A stretch of 29,458 nucleotides of DNA from an uncultured Bacteroidota bacterium (lineage in GTDB: Bacteria; Bacteroidota; Bacteroidia; Flavobacteriales; BACL11). Made by a program: the position numbers and the translations under genes. A model generated the notes under the pieces. The model was not told where the DNA came from, made no database searches, and saw only the letters and a program-made list of their open reading frames with translations. Shown piece after piece: positions 7,953-15,730 of the stretch (its first letter is position 1; every line of letters starts with the position of its first letter). Location of the stretch: assembly GCA_902514225.1 (NCBI GenBank), contig CABXPN010000011.1:1-29458 (forward strand). Direction: 5' to 3'.

Positions 7953-9113
7953 ATGCCAAGATATCATAAATTAGGAAAGATGCCTCATAAAAGGCATACT
8001 ACCTTCCGAAAAGAAGATGGAAACATCCATTATGAAGAATTATTTGGGACTATCGGTTTTGATGGAATGTCTTCTTTGTTGTATCATTTACACCGACCAA
8101 CTCAGGTTAAAAATATTGCAGAAGCATATTCGGTTGCACCTGAAATTGCTGTGGATAAAAACTTAAAATCCTATATGTTGAAAGGATTTGAATCTCCTAA
8201 AATTGAAGATCATTTAGAAAGTAGAGTTTCTATTTTAGTGAATAACGATTTGAATATTTTGCTTTCTGCTCCTACTAATTTAGAGGAAGATTATTTTTAC
8301 AAAAATACAGATGGAGATGAGGTTATCTTTGTTCATAAAGGAACAGGAACTTTAAGAACTTTTGTAGGAAATATAAAATTTAAGGAAGGTGATTATTTAG
8401 TAATTCCTAGAGGAATGATTTATACAATGAAATTTGATACTCCAAATAATAGATTATTTATTGTAGAATCTTATACCCCTATTTATACACCAAAAAGATA
8501 CCGTAATCATTTCGGGCAAATGTTAGAGCATTCTCCTTTTTGTGAAAGAGATATGAGAGCACCTGATGAATTAGAAACACATGATGAATTAGGTGATTTT
8601 GTGATAAAAATTAAGAAAGAACAAATGATTCATGACTATACTTATGCTGCACATCCTTTTGGGGTTGTAGGTTGGGATGGGTATAATTACCCTTATGCAT
8701 TTTCTATACATGATTTTGAACCGATAACAGGTAGAGTGCATCAACCGCCACCGGTACATCAAACTTTTGAAACCTCTTCATTTGTAATTTGCTCTTTCGT
8801 ACCGAGATTATATGATTATCACTCGGAAGCAATTCCAGCACCTTATAACCATTCTAATATTGATTCGGATGAAGTGCTATACTATGTAGATGGAGATTTT
8901 ATGAGCAGGAATCATGTTGAGGAAGGGTATATCTCATTGCATCCTGCAGGAATTCCTCACGGACCACATCCAGGGGCAATGGAGAGAAGTATAGGAGAAA
9001 CAAAAACAGATGAATTGGCAGTAATGGTAGATACCTTTGCTCCACTAAAATTAACAAAAGCAGCTATTGAACTTTCGGATGGAACGTACTATCAGTCATG
9101 GCTTGAAAAATAA
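7953..9113 (+). CDS. hmgA: Homogentisate 1,2-dioxygenase
   Basis: A 386-residue cupin-fold enzyme that opens the ring of homogentisate with Fe(II) and O2 to give maleylacetoacetate. Recognisable parts are HKGTGTLRTFVGNIKF (about 118-133), GDYLVIPRGMIYTMKFDT (about 137-154), YRNHFGQMLEHSPFCERD, and the iron site made by YNHSNIDSDEVLYYVDGDF together with HPAGIPHGPHPG (about 330-341). It is shorter than the human and Pseudomonas enzymes (about 430-445), mainly at the N-terminus, which I recall as normal for Bacteroidota forms. The HPPD gene follows after 5 bases. Family and reaction are confident because the pathway enzyme before it is adjacent. Confidence 0.95.
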   Translation: MPRYHKLGKMPHKRHTTFRKEDGNIHYEELFGTIGFDGMSSLLYHLHRPTQVKNIAEAYSVAPEIAVDKNLKSYMLKGFESPKIEDHLESRVSILVNNDLNILLSAPTNLEEDYFYKNTDGDEVIFVHKGTGTLRTFVGNIKFKEGDYLVIPRGMIYTMKFDTPNNRLFIVESYTPIYTPKRYRNHFGQMLEHSPFCERDMRAPDELETHDELGDFVIKIKKEQMIHDYTYAAHPFGVVGWDGYNYPYAFSIHDFEPITGRVHQPPPVHQTFETSSFVICSFVPRLYDYHSEAIPAPYNHSNIDSDEVLYYVDGDFMSRNHVEEGYISLHPAGIPHGPHPGAMERSIGETKTDELAVMVDTFAPLKLTKAAIELSDGTYYQSWLEK

Positions 9114-9118
9114 ATATA

Positions 9119-10276
<1,158 letters not shown>

Positions 10277-10277
10277 C

Positions 10278-10724
10278 ATGTTAAAAATAGGAGATAAAGC
10301 ACCAGAAATTAATTCCATTGATGAAAATGGAAAGGTAATTACTTTAGATCAGTTTAAAGGTAAGAAGGTGGTATTGTATTTTTACCCAAAGGACATGACT
10401 CCAGGTTGTACGGTACAATCTTGTAATTTGAGAGATAATTACCAAACACTTTTAGATAATGCATATGTGGTTTTGGGTTGTTCGGCTGATAACCCTGAAA
10501 GGCACCAAAAATTTATTACAAAACATGATTTACCATTCCCATTAATTTCTGATGAAAATAAAGAAGTGATAAATGCTTATGGTGTTTGGGGACCTAAAAA
10601 ATTCATGGGAAGAACTTATGATGGAATACACAGAACTACTTTTGTAATTGATGAAAACGGAATAATAGAAGACATTATTACAAAAGTAAAAACCAAAAAT
10701 CATACTGATCAGATTATTAAGTAA
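10278..10724 (+). CDS. bcp: Peroxiredoxin, Bcp/PrxQ type (thioredoxin-dependent thiol peroxidase)
   Basis: A 148-residue peroxiredoxin. Peroxidatic Cys44 lies in KDMTPGCTVQSCNLRD and the likely resolving Cys49 five residues later, the spacing of the Bcp/PrxQ class. RTTFVIDENGII near residue 125 is the conserved end of the thioredoxin fold. It reduces hydrogen peroxide and organic hydroperoxides using thioredoxin. It starts one base after HPPD and probably shares its transcript, which fits oxidant protection next to two O2-using iron enzymes (inference). The last ~25 codons recur in decayed form at 12642-12721. No terminator was found in the 218 bases after it. Confidence 0.95.
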   Translation: MLKIGDKAPEINSIDENGKVITLDQFKGKKVVLYFYPKDMTPGCTVQSCNLRDNYQTLLDNAYVVLGCSADNPERHQKFITKHDLPFPLISDENKEVINAYGVWGPKKFMGRTYDGIHRTTFVIDENGIIEDIITKVKTKNHTDQIIK

Positions 10725-10942
10725 GTTTTTCAGTTTTTAAAATAAAGAATTTCCAATAAAACACCACTAATTACCACTAACTCACTATATTTCATATAGA
10801 TACATTCTTTTTACTGACAAGTTGTCATCAGTACTAATACGTACGTTTTATTCTTTTTTAGAATAGTATTTTTACAAAAAATTATATAAAGAGGGGAATC
10901 CGAAAACCTAAATAGAGTAGGAATTTTATTAAAAAAAGATAT
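10725..10942. other. Intergenic region before the secreted-protein island
   Basis: The 218-base AT-rich gap has no ORF or clear terminator. A near-match to the -7 consensus (TATTTTTA, 10867-10874) lies about 70 bases before the lipoprotein gene, and a short imperfect tandem ACCACTAA occurs around 10763-10780. It marks the junction between housekeeping operon and island. Confidence 0.4.
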
Positions 10943-12022
10943 ATGAAAAGAATTCTATATTTATTATTTGTAGTATTAATCTTTGGATCTTGTGAAACAC
11001 CAATACAGATTGAGAAAACTCTAGTTGTTAAAGAGGTTGAAGAGGTAAAAGGATGTAAAGATAAAAATGCTACTAATTACAATGCAAAAGCTACTATGAG
11101 TGATGGTAGCTGTAAGTATGACAAAGTTATAACCGATTATAATATTTCGGTAAATAATTTAATGTCATTAGAGAAAGGTATGACTAAAGGTGAGGTTTTA
11201 GTTATTACTAAATTATTTCCTTACGAGATTTACCATAATGTAGATAATTGTGAAATACATGTTTACAATTATAGTAATCTTTTAAGAGAGTTTGATTCTG
11301 ATTTAGAACACAAAAAAGCTGGACTTAACGCAGGTGAAGACATTTACAGTAATGAGAGAAAAGAAGTATTACTTTATTACAGAAATGGTTTATTAGATAA
11401 TGTGATTACAGAACAAGCAAAATCATCTGTTGTAAATGATGTTTTATGTTTTAATCAATCATTAAAATCTTCCTGTGAAACGGATGAAACATTTATCAAA
11501 TGTTTTGGATGTATGGATAAAGAGGCTTTAAATTATAATGCTGAAGCAAATCAGGATGATGGTAGTTGTGAGTATCCTGTCATTATAATAAAGGGTTGTA
11601 CAGATGCAGAAGCTTTAAATTATGATTCTAAAGCTGCGGAAGATGATAATAGTTGCGAATATTGCCCATGTAATTATAAACCTAATCCTGACTATGACCC
11701 TAAAAGAAATTGTGGAGAAAAATGTATCCCAGAATTTGATTTTGTTGCAGGTTGTATGGATGAAGGCGCTATAAATTACAATCCTGATGCAACTAAAGAT
11801 GATAACTCTTGTGAATATTGTCCATGTGACACAGAAGATTACTATTATAGAATAAATCAAAGCAAGAATTGTGAAGGAGATCCTTGTATTAAAGTAAAAA
11901 GACAACAAGAAAAAGAAGTAGTTAATAATGAGAAAGATTGTTCGTTGTGCGATTTTATAGATTTAAATGGCAAAATTGGAATCGAATTAAAGACTACAGG
12001 TGAAATAACGGATAACGAATAA
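10943..12022 (+). CDS. Lipoprotein with four GCxD...SC repeats and an internal GMT-motif domain
   Basis: A 359-residue protein of unknown function. The signal peptide MKRILYLLFVVLIFGSC ends in a lipobox with Cys17, so it should be lipid-anchored. Repeat 1 (residues 37-59) precedes a ~110-residue domain starting LMSLEKGMTKGEV (about 73) that resembles the 179-residue protein encoded next. Repeats 2, 3 and 4 follow at 189-211, 218-240 and 270-292, each GCxDxxAxNYxxxAxxDDxSCxY. Repeats 3 and 4 are each followed by a Cys-rich linker beginning CPC, giving a roughly 52-residue tandem unit. GMT-motif regions resemble the start of BamE/SmpA-like folds, but that is a guess. The next gene follows after 12 bases, probably in one transcript. 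Confidence 0.8.
   Translation: MKRILYLLFVVLIFGSCETPIQIEKTLVVKEVEEVKGCKDKNATNYNAKATMSDGSCKYDKVITDYNISVNNLMSLEKGMTKGEVLVITKLFPYEIYHNVDNCEIHVYNYSNLLREFDSDLEHKKAGLNAGEDIYSNERKEVLLYYRNGLLDNVITEQAKSSVVNDVLCFNQSLKSSCETDETFIKCFGCMDKEALNYNAEANQDDGSCEYPVIIIKGCTDAEALNYDSKAAEDDNSCEYCPCNYKPNPDYDPKRNCGEKCIPEFDFVAGCMDEGAINYNPDATKDDNSCEYCPCDTEDYYYRINQSKNCEGDPCIKVKRQQEKEVVNNEKDCSLCDFIDLNGKIGIELKTTGEITDNE
11051..11119 (+). repeat. GCxD...DGSCKY protein repeat, unit 1
   Basis: Encodes residues 37-59, GCKDKNATNYNAKATMSDGS-type sequence ending CKY, a 23-residue unit with two cysteines. It stands alone before the GMT domain and is the most diverged of the four. Confidence 0.75.
11507..11575 (+). repeat. GCxD...DGSCEY protein repeat, unit 2
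   Basis: Encodes residues 189-211 with GCMDKEALNYNAEA and DDGSCEY. It follows the GMT domain and is six residues before unit 3. Confidence 0.8.
11594..11749 (+). repeat. GCxD repeat unit 3 plus CPC linker (tandem copy A)
   Basis: Encodes residues 218-269: GCTDAEALNYDSKAAEDDNS followed by CEYCPC, then a linker with the pattern C-x3-C (CGEKC). The same arrangement recurs in copy B immediately after, indicating duplication of a 52-residue unit. Confidence 0.7.
11750..11896 (+). repeat. GCxD repeat unit 4 plus CPC linker (tandem copy B)
   Basis: Encodes residues from 270: GCMDEGAINYNPDATKDDNS, CEYCPC, then a Tyr-rich linker ending CEGDPC. It parallels copy A, with the cysteine order conserved although the linker residues differ. 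Confidence 0.7.
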
Positions 12023-12034
12023 AAAATAGAAATT

Positions 12035-12574
12035 ATGAAAAAATTAAAGAAAATATCAATAATTTTCGGTGTTTGTTTAGTTTCTTTTACAAACGCTCAA
12101 AAAATACAGAAAGAGCATTTTACAACAATTGATAAGTTGTTTTATGTAGAACTTGGGATGACTGCAAATGAAGTCCAAACTACTTTAAATGTTGAACCAT
12201 TTGATTTTTACCAGAATCTTGCAGAAGGTGAAATGATAATTGAATATAGATATTTACATAAGAAGTTGCAAATTAGATCAAAAGACAATAATTATGTAAA
12301 ATCTAAGGGTGAAGACTATTATACTGAACCTGCTTCGATTTTCTGTACATTTGATAAAGATAAGAATTTAGTATCTTATTATACTGATGCTGGTAATGCA
12401 AATAGTGAAGATGCGTATATTTGGGAAAATACAATTATTCAGTATAATACTAACCCAGATTGCAGTAGTACTTGTGTTATTATTGAAGCTGAAGAGGAAT
12501 CAAATGATGATTCAGAATCAAAACATAAAACAGAAACAACTGAGAAAAAGAAGAAAGGAAAATTCTCTTTCTAG
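12035..12574 (+). CDS. Secreted protein of unknown function, paralogue of the upstream lipoprotein's central domain
   Basis: A 179-residue protein with a signal peptide (MKKLKKISIIFGVCLVSFTN, cleavage probably after NAQ). Its body, about residues 34-125, aligns with the central domain of the 359-residue lipoprotein: LFYVELGMTANEV matches LMSLEKGMTKGEV, and PFDFYQN matches PYEIYHN at the same distance. FDKDKNLVSYYTD matches YYRNGLLDNVIT at the end of the domain. The C-terminal ~40 residues are charged (Glu, Asp, Ser, Lys) and end KKKKGKFSF. It lacks the Cys-rich repeats. A strong terminator follows 16 bases after the stop, ending this two-gene unit. Function unknown; periplasmic or outer-surface location is inferred from the signal peptide. 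Confidence 0.78.
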   Translation: MKKLKKISIIFGVCLVSFTNAQKIQKEHFTTIDKLFYVELGMTANEVQTTLNVEPFDFYQNLAEGEMIIEYRYLHKKLQIRSKDNNYVKSKGEDYYTEPASIFCTFDKDKNLVSYYTDAGNANSEDAYIWENTIIQYNTNPDCSSTCVIIEAEEESNDDSESKHKTETTEKKKKGKFSF

Positions 12575-12590
12575 TTTGAAATTGACATTA

Positions 12591-12625
12591 AAAGGTCCTA
12601 ACATTCTTTGTTAGGACCTTTCTGT
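12591..12625 (+). terminator. Intrinsic terminator-like hairpin
   Basis: A perfect 12-base-pair stem, AAAGGTCCTAAC (12591-12602) with GTTAGGACCTTT (12610-12621), and a 7-base loop. It lacks a long U tract (only TTTCTGT), but the leading A run makes it plausible in both directions. It separates the first paralogue pair from the second. Confidence 0.75.
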
Positions 12626-12641
12626 ATATAATCTTTTTCAG

Positions 12642-12721
12642 TAATTTCTGATGAAAATAGAATAATAGAAGATATTATCACGAAAGTAAAAATCAAATCA
12701 CACATGCTGAGTAGATTTTGA
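12642..12721 (+). pseudogene. Decayed fragment of the bcp 3' end
   Basis: About 60 bases here match the last codons of bcp. With offset exactly 2000, 12651-12690 aligns to 10651-10690 with about 35 of 40 bases equal. In the bcp frame it reads ISDENRIIEDIITKVKIKSH and then stops at TGA 12719-12721, against IDENGIIEDIITKVKTKNHT in the gene. Several differences are at third codon positions, so the copy evolved under coding constraint for a time. The first 18 bases (12642-12659) are identical to 10543-10560, 99 bases upstream in bcp. The fragment may thus carry a deletion between two GATGAAAA repeats. No start codon or catalytic part remains. Confidence 0.75.
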
Positions 12722-12731
12722 AATAAATTTT

Positions 12732-12739
12732 TATATTTG
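12732..12739 (+). promoter_or_regulatory. -7 box (TATATTTG) for the second paralogue pair
   Basis: TATATTTG fully matches TAnnTTTG just after the bcp remnant, about 80 bases before the start codon at 12821. No -33 TTTG lies at proper distance (the nearest is 11 bases upstream). A small hairpin ATTCCA/TGGAAT (12781-12797) falls in the resulting leader. Confidence 0.4.
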
Positions 12740-12820
12740 CTTAAACCTTTTTCCTAAAAACGACAAACGAAATTTTTTTGATTCCATTTTTTGGAATAAT
12801 ATTAACTAATATATAAAAAA

Positions 12821-13231
12821 ATGAAAAAATTTATTATTCTATTTTTTATGTTGGGAAATATTTGCGTGTTTTCTCAATTTACAATTTCTACGGAATATAC
12901 AGACCTGTATATGTGGGATGACAATAATAATGAATGGGGAGATGTTGTTACTGAGTATGAGAATTATACTTTCCTTGAATTTAATGAAGAATTTACCTTC
13001 ATGACTTTAACATCATTTGGAACTAAAACATCTTATTTCCTCTCTAATCCAGAATATGATGAAGAATTGGATCATCACACATATGATGCTACTTCAGATA
13101 GTGGTTATGAAACAACACTAATAGTAGATATTAAGGCAGAGAAACCAAATATTAGGTTTATAATGGATATAGAGGAGTCAACAATTTTAGTGAGACATCA
13201 AGTAAAAACATGGTTTAGTGATGAAGAATAA
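12821..13231 (+). CDS. Small secreted protein, paralogue of the N-terminal domain of the next protein
   Basis: A 136-residue protein with signal peptide MKKFIILFFMLGNICVFSQ, probably cut after FSQ. The mature part is acidic and rich in Tyr, Thr and Asp, with WDDNNNEWGD near the start and VRHQVKTWFSDEE at the end. It aligns over its full length with the first ~140 residues of the following protease: FTISTEY to LNISTDY, WDDNNNEW to WDDNTEDW, and HQVKTW to HRIKSIW. The downstream ATG at 13221 lies inside its last codons (11-base overlap), so the two are translationally coupled. No known domain is recognised; a beta-rich secreted fold is a guess. It could be a partner or decoy of the protease's N-terminal domain. 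Confidence 0.75.
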   Translation: MKKFIILFFMLGNICVFSQFTISTEYTDLYMWDDNNNEWGDVVTEYENYTFLEFNEEFTFMTLTSFGTKTSYFLSNPEYDEELDHHTYDATSDSGYETTLIVDIKAEKPNIRFIMDIEESTILVRHQVKTWFSDEE

Positions 13232-14564
13232 AATATCAATAATTATTTTGATGCTTATTGCATCAATAAGTTTTAGTCAGTTAAATATCTCAACAGACTA
13301 TAGGGAAGATTTAATTTGGGATGATAACACAGAAGATTGGGAAGAGTTTTCTTCCGAGAATTCTATTACATTTTTTGAATTTGAAGATACAGTACAAAGT
13401 AAAATGGGAATGTTTATACATAGAACAGATGATATAACTTCTGCATATTTAATTAAATCTCATAAATATTCTGAAGAGTATGATTGGGATGAGTTTGACA
13501 TTGTATCTGATATAGGGAACAAATATACTTTATATGTTAAAATAGGGGATGAAGAATTAGATGGATATTTGTGGTTTACTTATAAAAATAAAGAAGGTGT
13601 ATATCAAGCCGTGAAACATAGAATTAAATCCATTTGGGCTACTGAAAATGATGACTCAGACAGTGAAAGTGGATGTGTATCAGGAGATTGTGAAAATGGT
13701 TATGGAGTTTATAAATTTTCTGATGACTGGGAAGGTGATGTATATAAAGGGAATTTTAAAGATGGAAAACGACATGGATATGGAATATATTCTTGGTCGG
13801 GAGGTTCAAAATATGATGGGAATTGGAGTAATGGTAACCAACACGGAGAAGGTAGATATACATTTGCAGATGGTGAAGTAACAGAAGGAGAGTGGATCAA
13901 TGGAGAATTTATTGATGAGACTAGCGATAATTCATGGATTGGAGGAGGAACAGGATTCTTTATTGATAGAACAGGATATTTTGCTACAAATTATCATGTA
14001 GTAGAGGATGCTACATATATAGAGATTGAATTTTATAGAGATGGAGAATTACAAAACCATAAAGCTGAGGTTATTAAAACTGATAAAAATAATGATTTAG
14101 CTATATTAAAAATTTCAGATGAAGATTTTGAACGATTTGATGAGATACCTTATTATTTCTCTACACGTGTAGCAGATATAGGGGAAGAGGTTTTTGCGCT
14201 TGGATACCCATTAACAAATTATATGGGAAAGGATATTAAATTTACAGATGGTAAGATAAGTTCAAAAACAGGTTATGATGGAGATATTGCAAATTATCAG
14301 ACAACTACACCAATACAACCAGGTAATAGTGGAGGCCCACTTTTTGATTATGAAGGAAATTTAATTGCCATTAATGCTGCTAGATTTACTTATGACAATT
14401 CACAAAATGTTTCTTATTCTATAAAATCAACTTACCTTAAAAACTTAATTGATGTTTTGCCTGTAAACTTAAGATTACCTCATAATAAAGATATAAGAGA
14501 CCTAAAATTAACAGAAAAAATAAAAGTGATATCAGATTATGTAGTACTTATTAGAATAAAATGA
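13221..14564 (+). CDS. Secreted trypsin-like (HtrA-type) serine protease with a novel N-terminal domain and MORN repeats
   Basis: The ATG at 13221 gives 447 residues (a GTG at 13218 would add one). Order: signal peptide ending SFSQ; an acidic domain paralogous to the upstream 136-residue protein (about 20-141); MORN repeats at about 160-231 (YKGNFKDGKRHGYGIYSWSG and similar); then a trypsin-like domain from about 240. The catalytic triad reads His259 (FATNYHVV), Asp292 (NNDLAILKI) and Ser370 (QPGNSGGPLF). There is no PDZ domain, unlike DegP, and the last ~50 residues have no recognised motif. It should act outside the cytoplasm. The substrate is unknown. MORN repeats are usually membrane- or lipid-associated, but in bacteria their role is unclear. 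Confidence 0.88.
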   Translation: MKNKISIIILMLIASISFSQLNISTDYREDLIWDDNTEDWEEFSSENSITFFEFEDTVQSKMGMFIHRTDDITSAYLIKSHKYSEEYDWDEFDIVSDIGNKYTLYVKIGDEELDGYLWFTYKNKEGVYQAVKHRIKSIWATENDDSDSESGCVSGDCENGYGVYKFSDDWEGDVYKGNFKDGKRHGYGIYSWSGGSKYDGNWSNGNQHGEGRYTFADGEVTEGEWINGEFIDETSDNSWIGGGTGFFIDRTGYFATNYHVVEDATYIEIEFYRDGELQNHKAEVIKTDKNNDLAILKISDEDFERFDEIPYYFSTRVADIGEEVFALGYPLTNYMGKDIKFTDGKISSKTGYDGDIANYQTTTPIQPGNSGGPLFDYEGNLIAINAARFTYDNSQNVSYSIKSTYLKNLIDVLPVNLRLPHNKDIRDLKLTEKIKVISDYVVLIRIK

Positions 14565-14585
14565 TTATTATATTTTTAAAATACA

Positions 14586-14613
14586 AAAACCACCCTAGAA
14601 GGTGGTTTTCTTA
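14586..14613 (+). terminator. Intrinsic terminator after the protease gene
   Basis: A 9-base-pair stem AAAACCACC / GGTGGTTTT with a 6-base loop at 14586-14609, followed by CTTATTTTTT. The A run on the other side makes it likely to work also for the minus-strand tRNA-Ser, whose 3' end is 12 bases away. Confidence 0.85.
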
Positions 14614-14620
14614 TTTTTTG

Positions 14621-14707
14621 CAGTGAGGAAGGGATTCGAACCCCCGAAACGATTTCTCGTTTACACGCTTTCCAAGCGTGCGCCTTAAGCCACTCGGCCA
14701 CCTCACT
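14621..14707 (-). tRNA. tRNA-Ser (anticodon GGA)
   Basis: An 87-base class II tRNA on the minus strand. Acceptor arms AGTGAGG and CCTCACT pair fully. The anticodon arm is CACGC-TTGGAAA-GCGTG with anticodon GGA, reading UCC and UCU. A long variable arm (TAAACGAGAAATCGTTTC region) forms the hairpin typical of tRNA-Ser, and the T loop GGGGGTTCGAATCCC is canonical. The discriminator is G and CCA is not encoded. Confidence 0.96.
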
Positions 14708-14731
14708 AATTATTTTGCAAATCTATCAAAT

Positions 14732-15730
14732 TTAATTACTTATTTCCCCTCTTAAAGAAATAGAAAATTGTTTTTTGACTGCTTCAGGGTTTAATCCTTT
14801 TCCTAATAAATACATTAGTTTTGTAATAGCGCTTTCAGTAGTCATATCAAAAGCGCTAATAACTCCTATCTTTTCTAATTCAGAGCTGTTCTCATACTTA
14901 GATTGTTCTACACTTCCTTTTAAACATTGGCTGCAATTTACAATTACTTTATTCTGAAAAATTGCTTGCTGAATAATGTGTAAAAATTCCTTATCAGAAC
15001 TTAAATTTCCGGAACCAAAACTTTCTAATATAATAGCTTCTGATGAGTTAATAATAGCACTTATAATTTCATTTTTCAGCCCAGGGAAAAATTTAATTAA
15101 GGATACATTTCCATTCAGATGAGTAGAAATTTTTAGGTATTCATCAGTTTTTTTTCTGATAAGGTTTCCATTATATTTTATTTTTATACCAACTTCTGCA
15201 ATTTCCGGAAAGTTAGGAGATTCAAAAGCTTCAAATTGTTCAGTATTTACTTTTACAACTCTATTTCCTCTCAATAATTTATCTTCAAAATAAACGCATA
15301 CTTCCGAAATTTTATCAGATGCTGCAATCTCAATAGATGTAATTAAATTCTCTTTTGCATCTGTTCTTCTGGCTCCAATTGGTATCTGGCTTCCAGTTAG
15401 TATAACAGCTTTGTTTAACCCTTCTAACATAAAAGATAAAGCAGATGCGGTATAAGACATTGTGTCTGTTCCGTGTAAAATTACAAAGCTATCGTACTGA
15501 TTATAATTTTCTGAAATCAGATTAGCAATCTCAATCCAGTTTCCTGCTTTCATATCAGAAGAATCAATAGCGTGTTTTGTAGAAACATGATCTATTGATG
15601 CATCACAATCATTTAATTCTGGAAAAAAATTGAGTATCGAATCAAAATTAAAAGGAACTAAAGAATCAGAGCTCTTTTTTTGCATTCCGATAGTACCACC
15701 AGTATATATTAATAATATTTTCTTCATCAT
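14732..15730 (-). CDS. ansA: L-asparaginase, type I (cytoplasmic)
   Basis: A 332-residue asparaginase/glutaminase family enzyme hydrolysing L-asparagine to aspartate and ammonia. The two active-site threonines are in IYTGGTIGMQ near the N-terminus and VILHGTDTMSYTASALSFML (about 83-102). GSQIPIGARRTDAKENL and ILESFGSGNL are further conserved regions. There is no signal peptide, which fits the type I cytoplasmic enzyme. Two ATGs stand in a row; the first overlaps the TatD stop (ATGA), and the second at 15727 would remove only one residue. The gene follows tatD in a probable two-gene unit and ends 24 bases from the tRNA-Ser gene. Confidence 0.92.
   Translation of the reverse strand: MMKKILLIYTGGTIGMQKKSSDSLVPFNFDSILNFFPELNDCDASIDHVSTKHAIDSSDMKAGNWIEIANLISENYNQYDSFVILHGTDTMSYTASALSFMLEGLNKAVILTGSQIPIGARRTDAKENLITSIEIAASDKISEVCVYFEDKLLRGNRVVKVNTEQFEAFESPNFPEIAEVGIKIKYNGNLIRKKTDEYLKISTHLNGNVSLIKFFPGLKNEIISAIINSSEAIILESFGSGNLSSDKEFLHIIQQAIFQNKVIVNCSQCLKGSVEQSKYENSSELEKIGVISAFDMTTESAITKLMYLLGKGLNPEAVKKQFSISLRGEISN

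Noticed and set aside
10763..10780. Imperfect tandem ACCACTAA in the bcp-island gap
   Set aside because: Two short copies only; no target-site or attachment-site pattern, so not called as an att or repeat element.
12387..12614. 75-residue ORF overlapping the end of the 179-residue secreted protein in another frame
   Set aside because: It runs over the terminator stem and is very Lys/Met/Leu-rich low complexity, as expected from a shadow frame of an A-rich gene.
12781..12797. Hairpin ATTCCA/TGGAAT before the 136-residue protein
   Set aside because: Only six pairs with a T loop and no following T run on the plus strand; expected by chance in such sequence and not called as a terminator.
10725..14585. 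Possible insertion sequence or integrative element carrying the island
   Set aside because: No transposase, integrase or terminal inverted repeat is visible; the bcp remnant is the only boundary mark, and the adjacent tRNA-Ser shows no duplicated 3' end that I can find.
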